A stretch of 64,000 nt of DNA from Nectonema munidae (lineage: Eukaryota; Nematomorpha; Nectonematoida; Nectonematidae). Location: assembly GCA_030549495.1 (NCBI GenBank), contig JAUIRK010000898.1, positions 2,046,001 through 2,110,000 of the forward strand, in the 5' to 3' direction. The notes below the pieces were generated by a model, which had not been told where the DNA came from, did no database searches, and saw nothing but the letters and a program-made list of their open reading frames with translations. Below are positions 33,238-44,940 of this stretch, piece after piece; the first letter of the stretch is position 1, and each line of letters starts with the position of its first letter. Made by a program: the position numbers and the translations under genes.

Positions 33238-33674
33238 GTATTTTCAGCTCTATTTTCTACGTTTCAAGATTTGTGACGTCTATCATTTTACTTTAAGACA
33301 AGAAATTGAAAGATGACGAACTTTTAGACGTTTCTTCATACTCTCAAGGTCATTGATTTATTTTGTTTTGGTTTGAATTTATTTATATATATATAAACAG
33401 TTAAAGAGCTATCTGTATAATCAAGTTAAAATTGAGGTAGCAGTTTTCACAAAATTTGCTACTAAATTTTTAATTTTCCGATATTTTAGCGTATAAATCT
33501 GTTTTGGTTAATAAGTTTTTAGATTCATAGCCCAATTAAAAATTTTAATATTTTTAGGTTAGGTTGTGTATTTATTTTTTCTAAGTACGACAAATAAGCA
33601 AGTATTTCCTACTTTTCTATATATCTTTCATTACTTTTTCTCAGAAGTTTTTGGAAACCCTTAGGCATACTATC
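33238..33674. other. Gene A intron 6, left end
   Basis: AT-rich intron sequence with no recognised element. Confidence 0.45.
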
Positions 33675-33769
33675 TGTTGTGAAAAGAAAAAAGGACTGAA
33701 CGCTGGAGCTTTTATTCAACAAAAATTTGCTGTGCAAAAGATATTAAAAGATGTGATTTGAATATTACA
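33675..33769 (-). repeat. LTR remnant of the second gypsy family (downstream end)
   Basis: Read on -, it starts TGTAATATTCAAAT right after a purine-rich AGTGGAGAAGAT and ends TTTTCACAACA. It shares TTGAATAAAAGCTCCAG-type sequence with the LTRs at 36,743 and 38,125. It is shorter than the 280-bp copy. Confidence 0.65.
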
Positions 33770-33827
33770 ATCATCTTCTCCACTAGAAGAAATCGTTGAA
33801 CCCATATCTTCTTACTGGTGTTCGTTC

Positions 33828-34318
33828 TCAATTTGATCTTCTTCTTATTCTTGGAACTTCGGTGGCCTCTTCCTCGTCAGAATGTTTATCATATATACTT
33901 TCTGGATCTTGTGGGGAGGCTTCTTGGTTGCTAGGATCTAGATGTTTCAGAGCTACCGCGTGTTCGTTTCCATCTTGAAACCATACTTTTACACATTGAG
34001 TAATTGCTTCCAGGATGCCCACAACTTTAGGCTTAGCTTTGGATAAGATAGAAAATTTCATTATTCAGACAGTTTTTGATTTAGATATCCACAATGGAAT
34101 CTCGTTGTTCTTTGGAACTTAGATATTTTATCGTGTGGAATTTGGTTACTTGATGTGTTCAAAATAGTTCTTAGAACATGGCAGTCTTGAAGGACTTCTT
34201 CCCACCTTTTAATAGACAGTCTAAGACTTTCAGTGGCTAGAAATAAAGTTCGCCAAATAATACCGTTGTAACCAGTAGTTGTAATAAATTTTGCAAACAT
34301 TTGATGGCAGTTTTTCAT
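33828..34318 (-). pseudogene. Integrase region, second gypsy family (fossil)
   Basis: Frames at 34,061-34,318 (MFAKFITTTGYNGIIWRTLF, RLSIKRWEEVL, related to the G-N-ER-NR-IW and ALRNK-W region of gypsy integrases) and 33,828-34,061 (charged C-terminal tail). Confidence 0.6.
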
Positions 34319-34587
34319 AAGGTGTTTACAAGCATAAGCAATAGGGAATCTTGAGTGTCAATGATAGTGATAATATATTTATTTTTATCTTTTGATGACA
34401 GGGACCTTTAAAGTCAATTGATAATGTGTCAAACGGTTTTTTTGATTTAATAATGTCATGACTATCATATTTATAAACCTTGGGTGTTTTTACAATAAAC
34501 TTGACAGTTTTTTGTTAGAATTTTAATTTCCTTCATTGAAAAAGTTATTTTCCTTTACAAAGTGATGCGTTCTTCTTACCCCTGAAT

Positions 34588-35068
34588 CAGAGGTCACAAA
34601 ACTACGGGCCGCAAGTTAAATTTTGATTTGCATTAATAGGTCTTACAAAATAATTATTTTTGAAATATAGTATGTTAATTTCCACTTTTTATGTATCCTT
34701 AGTGTATCAACTTTGTCACATCCATGGGAAAAGACAGAAACAACTTCATTCAACGAATTAACACATCCACTAGTTTTATGATAAACAAACGGAGATGTTA
34801 AACGTTTAAATATGCAAAACCTTCAATGGAATCAACTATGAGATGTTACAGTTGATGGAGGGAAAAATATAGCATGTATTAATAGAAGGTTAGTTGGCAA
34901 GATTTAAACTAAATTAGATTTTGCAATTCCAAATGCAATTTTTTCACTGTCTTTTATATCTACATACCTTATGTTGAAAATAAGTGTGTCTTTCTTGCCT
35001 GCTGAAAAATACTTGCTTTTTAACATTTTCGTAATCCGGCCTGCTTCAAAAAAGTTTGCTGACCCCTG
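34588..35068 (+). mobile_element. hAT element remnant inside the gypsy body
   Basis: The ends are CAGAGGTCACAAAACT and AAAGTTTGCTGACCCCTG; flanking CCCTGAAT and CCTTGGAT match at six of eight bases. Near 34,855 the + strand encodes VDGGKN and, after a gap, LVGKI, similar to the DGG.N...GLVGKI stretch of hAT transposases. This is a 481-bp internally deleted copy. Confidence 0.65.
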
Positions 35069-35211
35069 CCTTGGATAAATCGGTAAGTGATAAAGTGTGT
35101 CTCTAGTAATAAAACAGAATCAAATTGTGAACTCTAGAGCGATATTTGATATCTACGAAGCTAACTCCATTCCTCAACGAAAAAACAAAAAAATCAGTTT
35201 GGCCAAGACTT

Positions 35212-35511
35212 TTACAAGAAGGCAACTGGTCTTCCTTCTTGTAAAAGTCCTTTCAATTTATCATGGTTATTGACTATTGGCATCTTCATCAAAGGTTTTA
35301 CGCGATCTTTGTTTGACTTTAACTCTCCATTTTGAATATCATATCCAAAAAATTTGCTTGCTTTGACGGATAGATTCTGATTATGCTCTTCTGAAGTCTT
35401 ACCACAGACAATCACATCACCTATGTAAGAGAAAGTATTAGAAAGATTGTTATAAGAAATAAAATTGTTGGTGAATAGTTGGAAAGCAGAATCAACGTTG
35501 GTGACTCCCAT
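35212..35511 (-). pseudogene. RT fragment, second gypsy family (fossil)
   Basis: MGVTNVDSAFQLFTNNFISY corresponds to the PFG-TN...AFQR motif region, SYIGDVIVCGKTSEEHNQNL to the catalytic YxDD region and the following helix, and KVKPL-type sequence to the thumb. Neighbouring sequence up to about 35,720 carries further RT motifs. Confidence 0.7.
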
Positions 35512-36224
35512 GGGAATTCTTGTGAATTGATAAAGTCTACCATTTGCTTCAAAGCCAGTATAAATTTATTCATCTTTTTCTAGCTCAACTTGATAGCACA
35601 AACTGAATTATTTGAATTTGGCTACTTTGCTAGCCAATTTATTCATATCAGGTAGGGGATAGGCGCCAGGCATGGTGTATTTATTTATAGTTTGGGAGAA
35701 ATCTACCACCATTCTTTTCTCTCCCATACGTCATGGGACTAAAACAACTTGGACTCGCCATGGAGAGTTGCTTTACTCAATAACTCTAGTTTTCAATAAT
35801 CGTGACATTTTAGTGCTTATGAATCTCTTTTCTTCATTTTATTGCGTCTGGGGGACATTTGGAAGAAAGAAATTTAAAAATTCTGACTGTCGTCAGATCT
35901 TTGCTGATTGATTCCACAATTCTCATGTGATTTCAGAAATCTACTTTTATTTTCGAAATCCAAAAGATTTTTTCCTCCAAAATTAATCTTGATTTCTTTG
36001 TGTTTTTCAAAAAGTTTATTCCTAGAAATTACTTGCTTCCATAAATAAGATAAGATGAGAAATTCTTCACTTCTGTAGTGTTTATTCTGGATTTGTAAGG
36101 AAACCGAACTTTTGCTAACTCTTGTACTTTAAATTTGCTAGAAGCTATGCTTACACTTTCCTTATAAGTATATAATTTTAGCCTTAAAATATTGCAGTAT
36201 CTCTATCCATAAAATTTCCTGTAC

Positions 36225-36740
36225 TTACAGTGTCCACAAGAGTTTTTCACTTTGATTGACTGGATTTTGTTTTTGTCTTCGAAGCATTCTTATTTGATGA
36301 TTGACATACTTTAGAAAAATGTCCAATTTTTTCACATTTGAAGCAAGTATAGATTTTTGTTGACATAGTGCTCGGTTTTCTCTAGGATGACTTTTACATC
36401 TACAAAAGTAAAATTTTGTGGTCGCTGCAAGAGCCATTGTACTTGATCAATAACTTTAACTTCTATTTATGACTTGTTCCATACCTCTAGCTTGATTAAC
36501 GCCTGTATTGATTTCTAAACTAGGGTTTTCCAAAAGCCTTGTTGGTATAGAAGTATTTCCTATTTCAGAAATAAGACAATCCTTTATAAAAAGATCTATA
36601 TGTTGATCGTCCGATACTGTTTTAAATTTGCACTTTCAAGGATTGAAAAAATGAGTTGACTGTTTCGCCAAATAGTTAAATACTTGTTGAAAGTAGTGGT
36701 CTTGCATGGACTTCATTGTGTGACTTGACTCCAATAGTTT
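36225..36740 (-). pseudogene. Gag region of the inner gypsy copy (fossil)
   Basis: The 36,225-36,437 frame begins MALAATTKFYFCRCKSH and aligns with the ALAATS...CYFCGGKRHH region of the better preserved Gag at 37,283-38,100. The DNA at 36,440-36,740 follows the same order of motifs. Confidence 0.65.
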
Positions 36741-36742
36741 TT

Positions 36743-36840
36743 TGTGGTGAATAAGGAAGATGACTGAAAGACTGGAGTTTTTATTCAACAAAATGGATAA
36801 CACAAAGTGATGTAACAAGAAAAAGCGGTTGTTTATCTTT
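36743..36840 (-). repeat. Middle LTR remnant, second gypsy family
   Basis: About 95 bp nearly identical to 38,125-38,220 (shared GGTGAATAAGGAAGATGACT and AAAGCGGTTGTTTAT). It joins the outer Gag-protease copy to the inner copy. Confidence 0.75.
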
Positions 36841-37091
36841 ATGGTTGAACTTTGTTGTTTTTGTAGCTATTGCTCGGCACTTAGGTGAAAGAAACATGAA
36901 AAGTTTGGTATCAGAAAAGTTCTTGTTGATTGCACAATTGTTTCGAGATTTAGAAACCCCACATTGGAACCGAAAATCCAGAGAAGCTTCCTTTCCTCCG
37001 AAACTAATTCTGATTTCTTTGTGTTTTTTTAAAAACTCATTACCAGAATTACTTGTTTCCATAAATCGGGTAAAACAAGAAATTCTTCATT

Positions 37092-37292
37092 TTAGTATTG
37101 CCTATTGTGGATTTGCAACGAAGCTTGAACCTTACCAAGAACCTGAACTTTGAACTGACATGAAGCCATGCTCACTTGCTCTCTGCAAGGGTAGAGTTTC
37201 AGCTTTAGAGCCATTGCAGTTCTCTTATCGATAAAATTGTCACTACTCCCAGTATCCAAGAGTGCGTGGCATTTTGCACCGTTCAGATACAA
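37092..37292 (-). pseudogene. Protease region of the outer gypsy copy (fossil)
   Basis: HALLDTGSSDNFIDKRTAMA is the aspartic protease active-site loop (DTGSS). It lies just downstream of the Gag zinc-finger region and upstream of protease-RT spacer sequence. Confidence 0.8.
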
Positions 37293-38100
37293 AACACTCT
37301 TCCAGTTGGATTGAGTCGAACCTGTATTGGTATTTGAAACATTCTTGAGTGACGATTGACAAACCTTGCCAAAATGCCCAATTTTTCTACATTTGAAACA
37401 CGTTTGAGTTTTGCTGGACCCAACTCTCTTTTGTCTTTATGATGCCTCTTGCCTCCACAAAAATAGCATTTTTCATTTTTTGATGACTTTAGAAAGGAAG
37501 CACAAATCTGATTGTTGACGGAATTATCTGTAGGATCATCTTTTGAGGTTGCTGCAAGTGCCAATGAATTTGACGCATAGCTTTCCTTCCTATTGATTGC
37601 TTGTTCCATGGCTCTAGTTTGGTTGATGGCCGTTTCAAGATCCAGTTTTGGATTTTCCAAAAGCCTTGTTCGAATCGTAGTATTTCTTAGCCCGGAAATA
37701 AGGGCGTCTCTTATAAAAAGATTATTATGCGCTTCGGCGGTAACAGCTTTGAAGTTACAGTTTATGGACAAAACCTTTAAGGACTGAAAAAAAGAATCGA
37801 TAGTTTCACCAGGTTGTTGAACGCGTGTTGAGAGGAGATGTCTTGCGTGCACTTCGTTTGGTGACTTGACATATGTGCTCTCTAACTGTTCAATAGCTAA
37901 TTCATAACTGGTGGCGTTTTGAATGGTCTCTGCAACATCAGCACCCAGATGTAAAAACAAGAGTTCCAACTTGTCCGGGTTAAGTTCTTTTAAGCAATCG
38001 AGATAGTAAGTAAATCCCCTGAACCAATGCTTCCACAGCTTTCCGCTTTGTTCGTCATCGGTTGAAACGTTAAACTCTTTGGGTTTGATAATTTTGTCCA
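37283..38100 (-). pseudogene. Gag region of the outer gypsy copy (fossil)
   Basis: The likely start, MDKIIKPKEFNVSTDDEQSG, lies just inside the LTR. KLWKHWFRGFTYYLDCLKEL, SPNEVHARHLLSTRVQQPGE and CYFCGGKRHH form the Gag core and zinc-knuckle region. It is related to the Gag at 28,749, sharing PNE-ARH-L-TR. The open frame extends upstream into the LTR to 38,356 without meaning. Confidence 0.85.
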
Positions 38101-38124
38101 TAGTTTTTTTTTGTTGAATAAAAT

Positions 38125-38404
38125 TGTGGTGAATAAGGAAGATGACTGAAAGACTGGAGTTTTTATTCAACAAAATGGATAACAAAAAGTGATGTAACAA
38201 GAAAAAGCGGTTGTTTATATATAATGAAATATGAATAAGTGTATGGACAATTTGTAACATAGTGTCTTCAAATAAGAAACCAAACAAGTTTTGATAGAAA
38301 GAGATAGGGTGTAAAGTATATTCAAACATAATAATTAAAATGAGTGTTATATTCAAATGTAAAAAAAAGAGAAATGTCTTTCTCTGTTAAATTTGAATAT
38401 TACA
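38125..38404 (-). repeat. Upstream LTR, second gypsy family
   Basis: Read on -, it starts TGTAATATTCAAATTTAACA and ends CCTTATTCACCACA, about 280 bp. ATTTTATTCAACAAAAAA follows directly. Confidence 0.65.
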
Positions 38405-39578
38405 TTTTATAACGAAATTATAAGAATCTTCTTTGTCTTGAAAATCAAGCAAATACGCAACATAGTGTAACATACTCTAAGTAGAACTTCATTTTTTGTT
38501 GCGTTCCCTCAGTTACACATAACAATGTTTTTTGTTATTAAAACCACTAATATTTTGCTATATTTTACACCCTCCTCAACTTACTCCTGCTGTGAGCAAC
38601 CAAATCAATATTTTTAGCGAAGACACAATTGAATTTAAATTCTGTATAATTAATTTGTCTTTTTCTTCACAAAACTACTGATTGCTGCAAGGAATATGTT
38701 GAACAGATCTTTGCTTTATTTTATATTTCATTCAAACGTTCTCCTTAATTCGGCGATCAAATTCTTGCTTTGTTTATGCCTTTTCAAGTTTCGAGTATGT
38801 TTTCTTTTGTAAAAATCCTTGACTTGAAAATTGGTAACCAAGAAAATTTGTTACAAAGTTGATCAAGCCTTTTAATTCAAAAATAATTGTCCTCTAACTC
38901 ATTTAATACTTATATGCTAAAATTTCTTTCCACTTGTCAAACTTTCTCTAATTTAAACTATTTAAATTAATCTTTTTTTCATTGAATGTTCTTAAAAGTT
39001 CAAGACTGCTTCATAAACGTATCTATAATCAAATTTATTATTTTCTCTACTCTTATTAACGCGTGTTAATGAAAAATATGTTTAAAGACAATTCTCAATG
39101 TAATACCGTGTTAGCATAGAATTATTAGGTAGACCCAATCCGGCAAACTCTGTGTTTTTCCAAACCACGGCTGATTTTTCATCTATAATAATTATAAGGC
39201 ATAATTTGGGAATAGATTTTTACATTTAACATCTCTTGTTAGTGTATCTCATTTCCATTAGTTTATTCATTCATTGTCATAACTTTGGGTAACTCTTTAA
39301 TATTCATTATTTTGATTCTATACAAGTTTATTACTGTTTAAAAAAACACACGTCTTGAAAATCCAATATATACTTTGTAAACAGAAGGAGTTTAGAAAAT
39401 TAAGTTTTTCACAATTATCAATATTAACAAATTTCTCGAAATATAGTTAGCAATTTCATAAACAGATGGAAAACCTGAGAATAGTTATAGATTTTTTTTA
39501 TTTGATTTTTTCTATTACATTATATCAAAATAGTAGTAGGAATTTTATTTCAATTTAAAAATCAACTTTTTAATTTAG
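38405..39578. other. Gene A intron 6, right end
   Basis: AT-rich, no recognised element. It ends in the acceptor AACTTTTTAATTTAG. Confidence 0.45.
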
Positions 39579-40543
39579 AGTGTTCTTCAATTCTAATACC
39601 TAAAATACTGGAGGAAATGAAACACAAGTCTGATAAATTTTCACTCCCTACTTCTAATATTCAAATAAAATCCGATTTACCAACAGAAAAATTGTTTACT
39701 AATGCAACTCCGTCTCACTTGAAGGAAAAGAAAAAGCCATTTGAAAATGTAATCAATAAAAAGCGAAAAGTAAACTTATTGTCTAAAATTTTTCTTTTCT
39801 CCTTCAAAAAGAATAAAAAGAGAAATGAATGCGAAAAAAATGATCCTTCTCTCATGCCATCCACCATGAATGAATCTCAGTACGCGAACCATGAAATATC
39901 TCCCTCCCCCTTTAAAATCATCGATAACATCAGACAGTCGCTACGCAAAAAGAAGAGCACGAGCAAGCGGTGTGCATTTTCTTTAGAGCAGAATGCGCTT
40001 GATAACAACAAGCAGACACCCTATTTGCACTACACCAAACAACTATCTGAAGATAAATCGCCTCTTCCACTACTTTCTTGTGACGATGTTCCACAATTTA
40101 ATAGTCACTTTGGTTCTGACAATGACTTGAATTGTCCAAATGTTCAGCTAAGACTTAATAATAGCAGAAAAAATATTAACACAAAGTATCGAAATTGTAA
40201 ATCGCACCCCGATTTGATAAATCAAGACATTCACAGAATGGCAGCTTTTTTTAATAAGCAAAAAGCGCATAGCAAAGAAAGCAGTCAAGATGAAGTAGAG
40301 TGTCCTATTTACTATTGTGATAACCTTTACGAAAATAATGACTCTCGACCCTTTCAGCACTTTAAAAATAGTTCCACCTCTTTTGACATGGAACTTCCTT
40401 TCAATAATTCCACTTCTTGTAAAAAAGTAAGTCACCCTTCTACGCCTATTTTGCATAAAGAGTTGTCATCGTATTCCTCTAAGAGATTTAATAGTGGCAA
40501 AGTTAAGAAATTGATCACAGATTTTCAGAAGTTGAGCACCTAA
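39579..40543 (+). CDS. Gene A terminal exon (basic, Ser-rich protein)
   Basis: This is the largest exon of gene A. It enters after TTTAATTTAG| with two bases completing a Glu codon left by exon 6, reads CSSILIPKILEEMKHKSDKF and runs 321 codons to TAA at 40,541, with a poly(A) signal about 105 bp later. The protein is Lys/Ser/Asn-rich and probably mostly disordered. It has basic clusters (EKKKPFENVINKKRKVNLLS, FSFKKNKKRNE, IRQSLRKKKSTSKR) and a Pro/Ser segment (SEDKSPLPLLS). No enzyme domain, signal peptide or membrane span was seen. Together the seven exons give about 522 codons. A cytoskeletal adaptor role (CRACD-like) is a guess from exon 5; a DNA- or RNA-binding role for the basic runs is possible. 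Confidence 0.75.
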
Positions 40544-40648
40544 TTTGTTTGTATATCTTTTTTTATACTTTTTTCCTCTGTGTTAAAACACGCTTATTTA
40601 TTGATACAAATTTTATTTGTTTCCACACATATATCATGAATTTTCGCC

Positions 40649-40654
40649 AATAAA
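40649..40654 (+). terminator. Poly(A) signal of gene A
   Basis: AATAAA about 105 bp after the stop codon, within AT-rich 3' sequence. It is the first canonical signal after the coding end. Confidence 0.6.
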
Positions 40655-41320
40655 ATAATATATAATTAATTCTTCTCAAAAGTATATTTTTTTGGCATAA
40701 ATACCAGACTGTCGTTTTGGCCTCTAAATATTCCACTACAATATCAAAAATTTTTGAATAAATATAAAAGGTCTAGCATTTTATTTATTCCCTAAATATT
40801 TGATATTCCCCCATCCCTTTTTAAAATCCAACTCTAATTTTTTGCGCCTTGCTGGAATTAATTAGATGTAAAATATTTTAAACTTAATATACCACTATTT
40901 TGACTTTTAAATTTATCTATCTTTTTAATTATTTTAAATATTTTTTTACCAACGTTCCTTTTTCTGAAACAAAAAATGTTTTTAAAATGAACCAATTTGA
41001 ATTAGTTATATTTTAAGTTTACAATCCAATTTTCTTTGGTTTCATTTCAGAAAGTAAGATATTAAAATTGTCATTCCAATCTTTATCTCATAATGGCGCC
41101 TACTAATAAATGAATTCATTTTATTCTATTTTAAAGAAAATTCGAAATGGATAAATAAGGGCTATATCAACTTTTATTAAAAACATTTTGAAAAAAAACT
41201 GTAGAAAACTTTTAATTTTAATACTGACTATGATAATTTTTTACGATTAGGAATTGGAAAATGAAAAACTTGTTGCTGACAAAATTTTAGAGTTTATGGA
41301 AAAAATTAAAATAAAAAAAC
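40655..41320. other. Intergenic stretch after gene A
   Basis: AT-rich sequence with no recognised gene or repeat boundary. Confidence 0.45.
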
Positions 41321-41321
41321 C

Positions 41322-41483
41322 AACTTAAAATGAGATAGGATGAACTTAAAATGAAAAAGAACGAACTTAAAATGAAAAAAGACGAACTTAAAATGAAAAA
41401 GAACGAACTTAAAATGAAAAAAAACGAACTTAAAGTGAAAAAGGAAGAACTTAAAATGAAAAAAGTCGAACTTAAAATGAAAA
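41322..41483 (+). repeat. 21-bp minisatellite, about 7.7 units
   Basis: The unit is near AACTTAAAATGAAAAAGAACG, repeated head to tail with few changes. The period of 21 keeps one frame open: each unit would encode a heptad such as ELKMKKN. No start codon context or longer frame was seen; a pogo/Tigger remnant begins about 50 bp downstream. Confidence 0.9.
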
Positions 41484-41529
41484 TGCTATATAAGACTAAT
41501 TTGCTAATACAGAAACCTAGATTATAATT

Positions 41530-42900
41530 TTGCTTGTAAAAGGATTCTTACAAGAAAAGTGGAACAAAGAGTAATAGAAAAAGAAAGATCCATTACCCCA
41601 ATTTTGAAAAGGCTCTATTTCTATGTTTAAAAAATGCTAGATTCGAAAACATTCAAGTTTAAGGAGGTACTTTTGGCTAAGCCAAAAAAATTGGTTTTGA
41701 TTTAAATCATTACGAATTGAAATGCAGTGACTTGGGTTCACATGTTTAAAGCACATTTTGGACAAGATGTTACAGCAGAATCATTAAACGAATCGTTTGA
41801 AAAAATTTTGTTTCCCATTTTGAATAAATATACACATGAGGATGTTTATAATGTTGATAAAAAAGATTTGTTTTTAAAATTATTACCGTCTTTATCATTT
41901 ATGCTAAAAGGAAAAGAATTCCATGGCGGGAAATTATCAAAAGAAAGACTAACTATATAGTAGGGGCAACATCACAGGTAAGGATAAACTTTCTCTACTG
42001 GTAATTGGTAAATCTTTCAAACCACATTGTTTTAAACCTGTGAAAACGTTGCCAACAAGCTAATAAAAAAGTTTTGATGGTCGGTGGAAGATTTTTTTAA
42101 TTTTTGGAGAAGCTAAATAATCATTTTCGATCCGAAAAGCAACATGTTGTAATAGGTAACGTACCATCTCATCCAAAGACAACTATAACAGATATAACCT
42201 TACAATTAATTCCAGCAAACATCATGTACCCAACCTATGGACCAGAGAGTTATAAAAATTTAAAATTTAATTATAGTGTCATGTTACTTGAAAAATTAAT
42301 ACTGCTGTAGAGAAAAATTTTGTTTATTCAATAAATGTTCTAGAATCTAGATGTTCTACATACGATTCGTCAAGCTTGGTTTTTAGTCACTAGTGAGACT
42401 ATTCAAAATTGTTTTAAACATGCTGGTTTTGTACAAACTATAGAAAAATACAAAAGTGAATATCAAAAAGTGTCAGTGAAAACATACCGTTTGTGCTAGA
42501 TTAGGCATCTAAAGTGCTACTACGAACAACATTAGACTTAGAAAAATACATTAAAGTTGACGCCAATTTGTTTATTACCGCTTCTCTGACAGATAATCCC
42601 ATTATAAAGGATACTTTTGATAGGTGTGTTAAAAAAGACAACGATGAAGATAATGAATTGAATATTGCGTTAACACCCCGGGTAAATTCAACTAGTGCTC
42701 TAAAACTTTTGGGCGAAATGACAAAAATCTTGCAAACTTAAAACGACGTACAAGAAATGTTTGCTTGTATGACGAAAGTAGAAAATTTCATTAAACAATG
42801 CAAGAAATCATGTTTAATACAAACACACATCTTTACATTTTTTAAAAAGTAAAAACAATTTTTTTTGAAAATAAAAGTTTAATATGTTTTACTGTATTTT
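41530..42900 (+). pseudogene. Tigger/pogo-type transposase, dead
   Basis: Pieces in order on +: HTH-like ILTRKVEQRVIEKERSITPI (near 41,550); EDVYNVDKKDLFLKLLPSLS then GGKLSKERLTI (41,727-41,960), matching the YN-DE-GLF-K-LP...KERLT block; GKDKLSLLVIGKSFKPHCFK (near 41,975), matching the G-kLPLLVIGKs-KPRCFK block; GNVPSHPKTTITDITLQLIP (42,104-42,310), matching the DNC-aHP block, with ANIMYPTYGPESYKNLKF standing for the N-TS-LQP-DQGVI block. Several stops and frame changes separate them, and in the NADE motif the acidic pair reads DK. Relatives use TA target sites. Confidence 0.78.
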
Positions 42901-44940
42901 TTTAGCTTTAGGGATCCTTCACAAATTGCGTAAACCAAAATAGGGAAGCGAAGGTGGTGTCAAATATTTAACAAATTGCAACTTTGTTAAGTAGACAACT
43001 AGCCAAAAATTGGCAAGAGACAGCAGCGATCGAAAGCGAACAAAAATTGGATAGCATTAATTACTATTAACTCATCGAAAGAGATAAAAACTAAGTAAAA
43101 AACAAAATTGGGTTTATAACAATTGACGTCAACTTTTTTTTGCTTAATTTTAACCCTTTAGTAACAACAACCTTTCTGAAGTCTCAACTTTTTTATTTTT
43201 GCCTGTTGGCCCCTAGGAATATTTCATGAATCTTGCTTTATAACCTAGGTTGGACCACAGATGAGAAACACTGATTTAAATGAATGTTTGAATGGTAAAA
43301 TGTAACAATAAACTAAACTTTTGTAGTTATAATTCATTATAGAAAAGAATCAATTATTTTCTGAGAATATTATTACTAATCATTTATCCACGCATCCTGC
43401 TTTTAATTAATAAATTCATCAAAATATTGAAAGCCTCTTTTTAAAATTTAATATTTTCACTTCTTAATCTTCTTTAAAATAGTTGAATATAGTTTCTATA
43501 TTTCGATTCTTAAAGGACACGATGATCTTAAGGACAATATTTAAAATTTCAACAAAAAATATTCATAGTGCTATGATATTACAGCATTAATCATTGCTCT
43601 TTGAAAATCTTTCTTTTAAATGAATCAATTTATGCTATATGAGTGAAGGCTCTCTTTTTCACAATAAAATGTAGTTATTTCTTTTCCAATTGCTTATATA
43701 TTTATGGAATGAGCAAAATTTACAAAACTATCAATTAAGAATGAAACATATTAAAATTTATTTGGGGAATTAAAACGAATCAATTTACTCGAAAAGATTG
43801 AGTTTATAAAATCTCAAATATTAATGTTTATCTAATGTTCTTTTTTATTCTGTCTTTTCCAAATCTTCATTTAAAACATTATCCATTTAAAAACTTTAAT
43901 CCAACAAAGGAAGTTATTTATGAATCTATTATTTAATGCAATTGTTAAGAAAGACTTTCTAAGGATCCTCAAATTTGTCTGTTATTAAATGAAAACAACT
44001 TTTGAAAAGCGTATCCAAAAGCAATATAATGCTTGACAACTTTGCGTTGCTTTTAAAACTTTTTTTAGAAACTTCAAAATCTGAAATAATGAAAAGCATG
44101 TGAATTTAATGTTTGAGATTTATTGAACAATTGTGTTTCGAATAACGTATTAAATTAAAAATATACACCTTCAACTCTTAAAATTTTGAGATAATTTTTA
44201 AAGATTAATTTTCGCTAATTGCAAGTATAAAGGAAACAAAATAAGACTTTACAAAAGAAAAAGGAAATCAACAATGGATGTGTTCATTGATAATCATGCG
44301 CTAACATGGTTGCCAAAGTATTACACACTTATCAAAGAAAGTATTTAAATGAAAAATAACTGGAGATTGTAAATCCCATCTAGTTTTAAAAGTAATCTTT
44401 TGATATGATATAAACATAGAGTGAAAAAATCTTTAGAGAATTTACAAAATATTTGTGACTGTATAATTTAGTTATGTCCATTCATATTGGCACTATTATC
44501 ATTACGCTGACCATGAAAATTTTTCCGAATTCTTGCAAAAAGTTATTCGCGAAAATTTTCTTTTTTTCTGAAGCTATTCGTAGTGTGTTATGTTTTAATC
44601 AATATGCATATGCGCTTTTGTTGAATTATGGGTAAAATAAAGCTTAACTGGATCGAATTAGTGAACTTATTGATATATAGAAAAAAGCAGAATTTTTTTA
44701 TATGTTCAGTAATTGAGTGAGCAGTGAAAGTAGGATTAGCTAGGAACAAACACCAAGTTTATAAAAAAAACATCTGAACTGTTCAGTAGATGAATGATAT
44801 GGAATAAGGCAGATCAACAAGGCAGCATAAAGTTTTAAAACCTTTAATTTAAAAAAGAAATGCAAAAAGATTTAACAAAGCAAACTACATATTTTAAAAA
44901 AAGATCTGAACGATGTAACATAATTTGGAGAGAAGGAAGC
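42901..44940. other. Long AT-rich intergenic stretch, nothing recognised
   Basis: No open frame above 60 codons and no terminal repeats in about 2 kb. Confidence 0.45.

Larger units (their letters stand above)
33675..38404 (-). mobile_element. Second Ty3/gypsy family, overlapping partial copies (fossil)
   Basis: On the - strand, a copy with LTR, Gag and protease (38,404 to about 36,845) runs into a second LTR remnant and a second, more eroded Gag-to-integrase body ending in a third LTR remnant (33,675-33,769). Both bodies carry matching sequence around the protease-RT boundary (about 35,930-36,120 and 36,950-37,130). Heavily broken, with many breaks, hence older than the element at 28,473. 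A hAT element lies inside the RT-integrase part. Confidence 0.8.

Noticed and set aside
40148-40456. - strand frame opposite the last exon of gene A
   Set aside because: Antisense shadow; the + frame has splice, phase and poly(A) support.
41322-41483. CRISPR array or coding exon
   Set aside because: Direct repeats with no spacers, in a eukaryotic context, and no start or splice signals for an exon.
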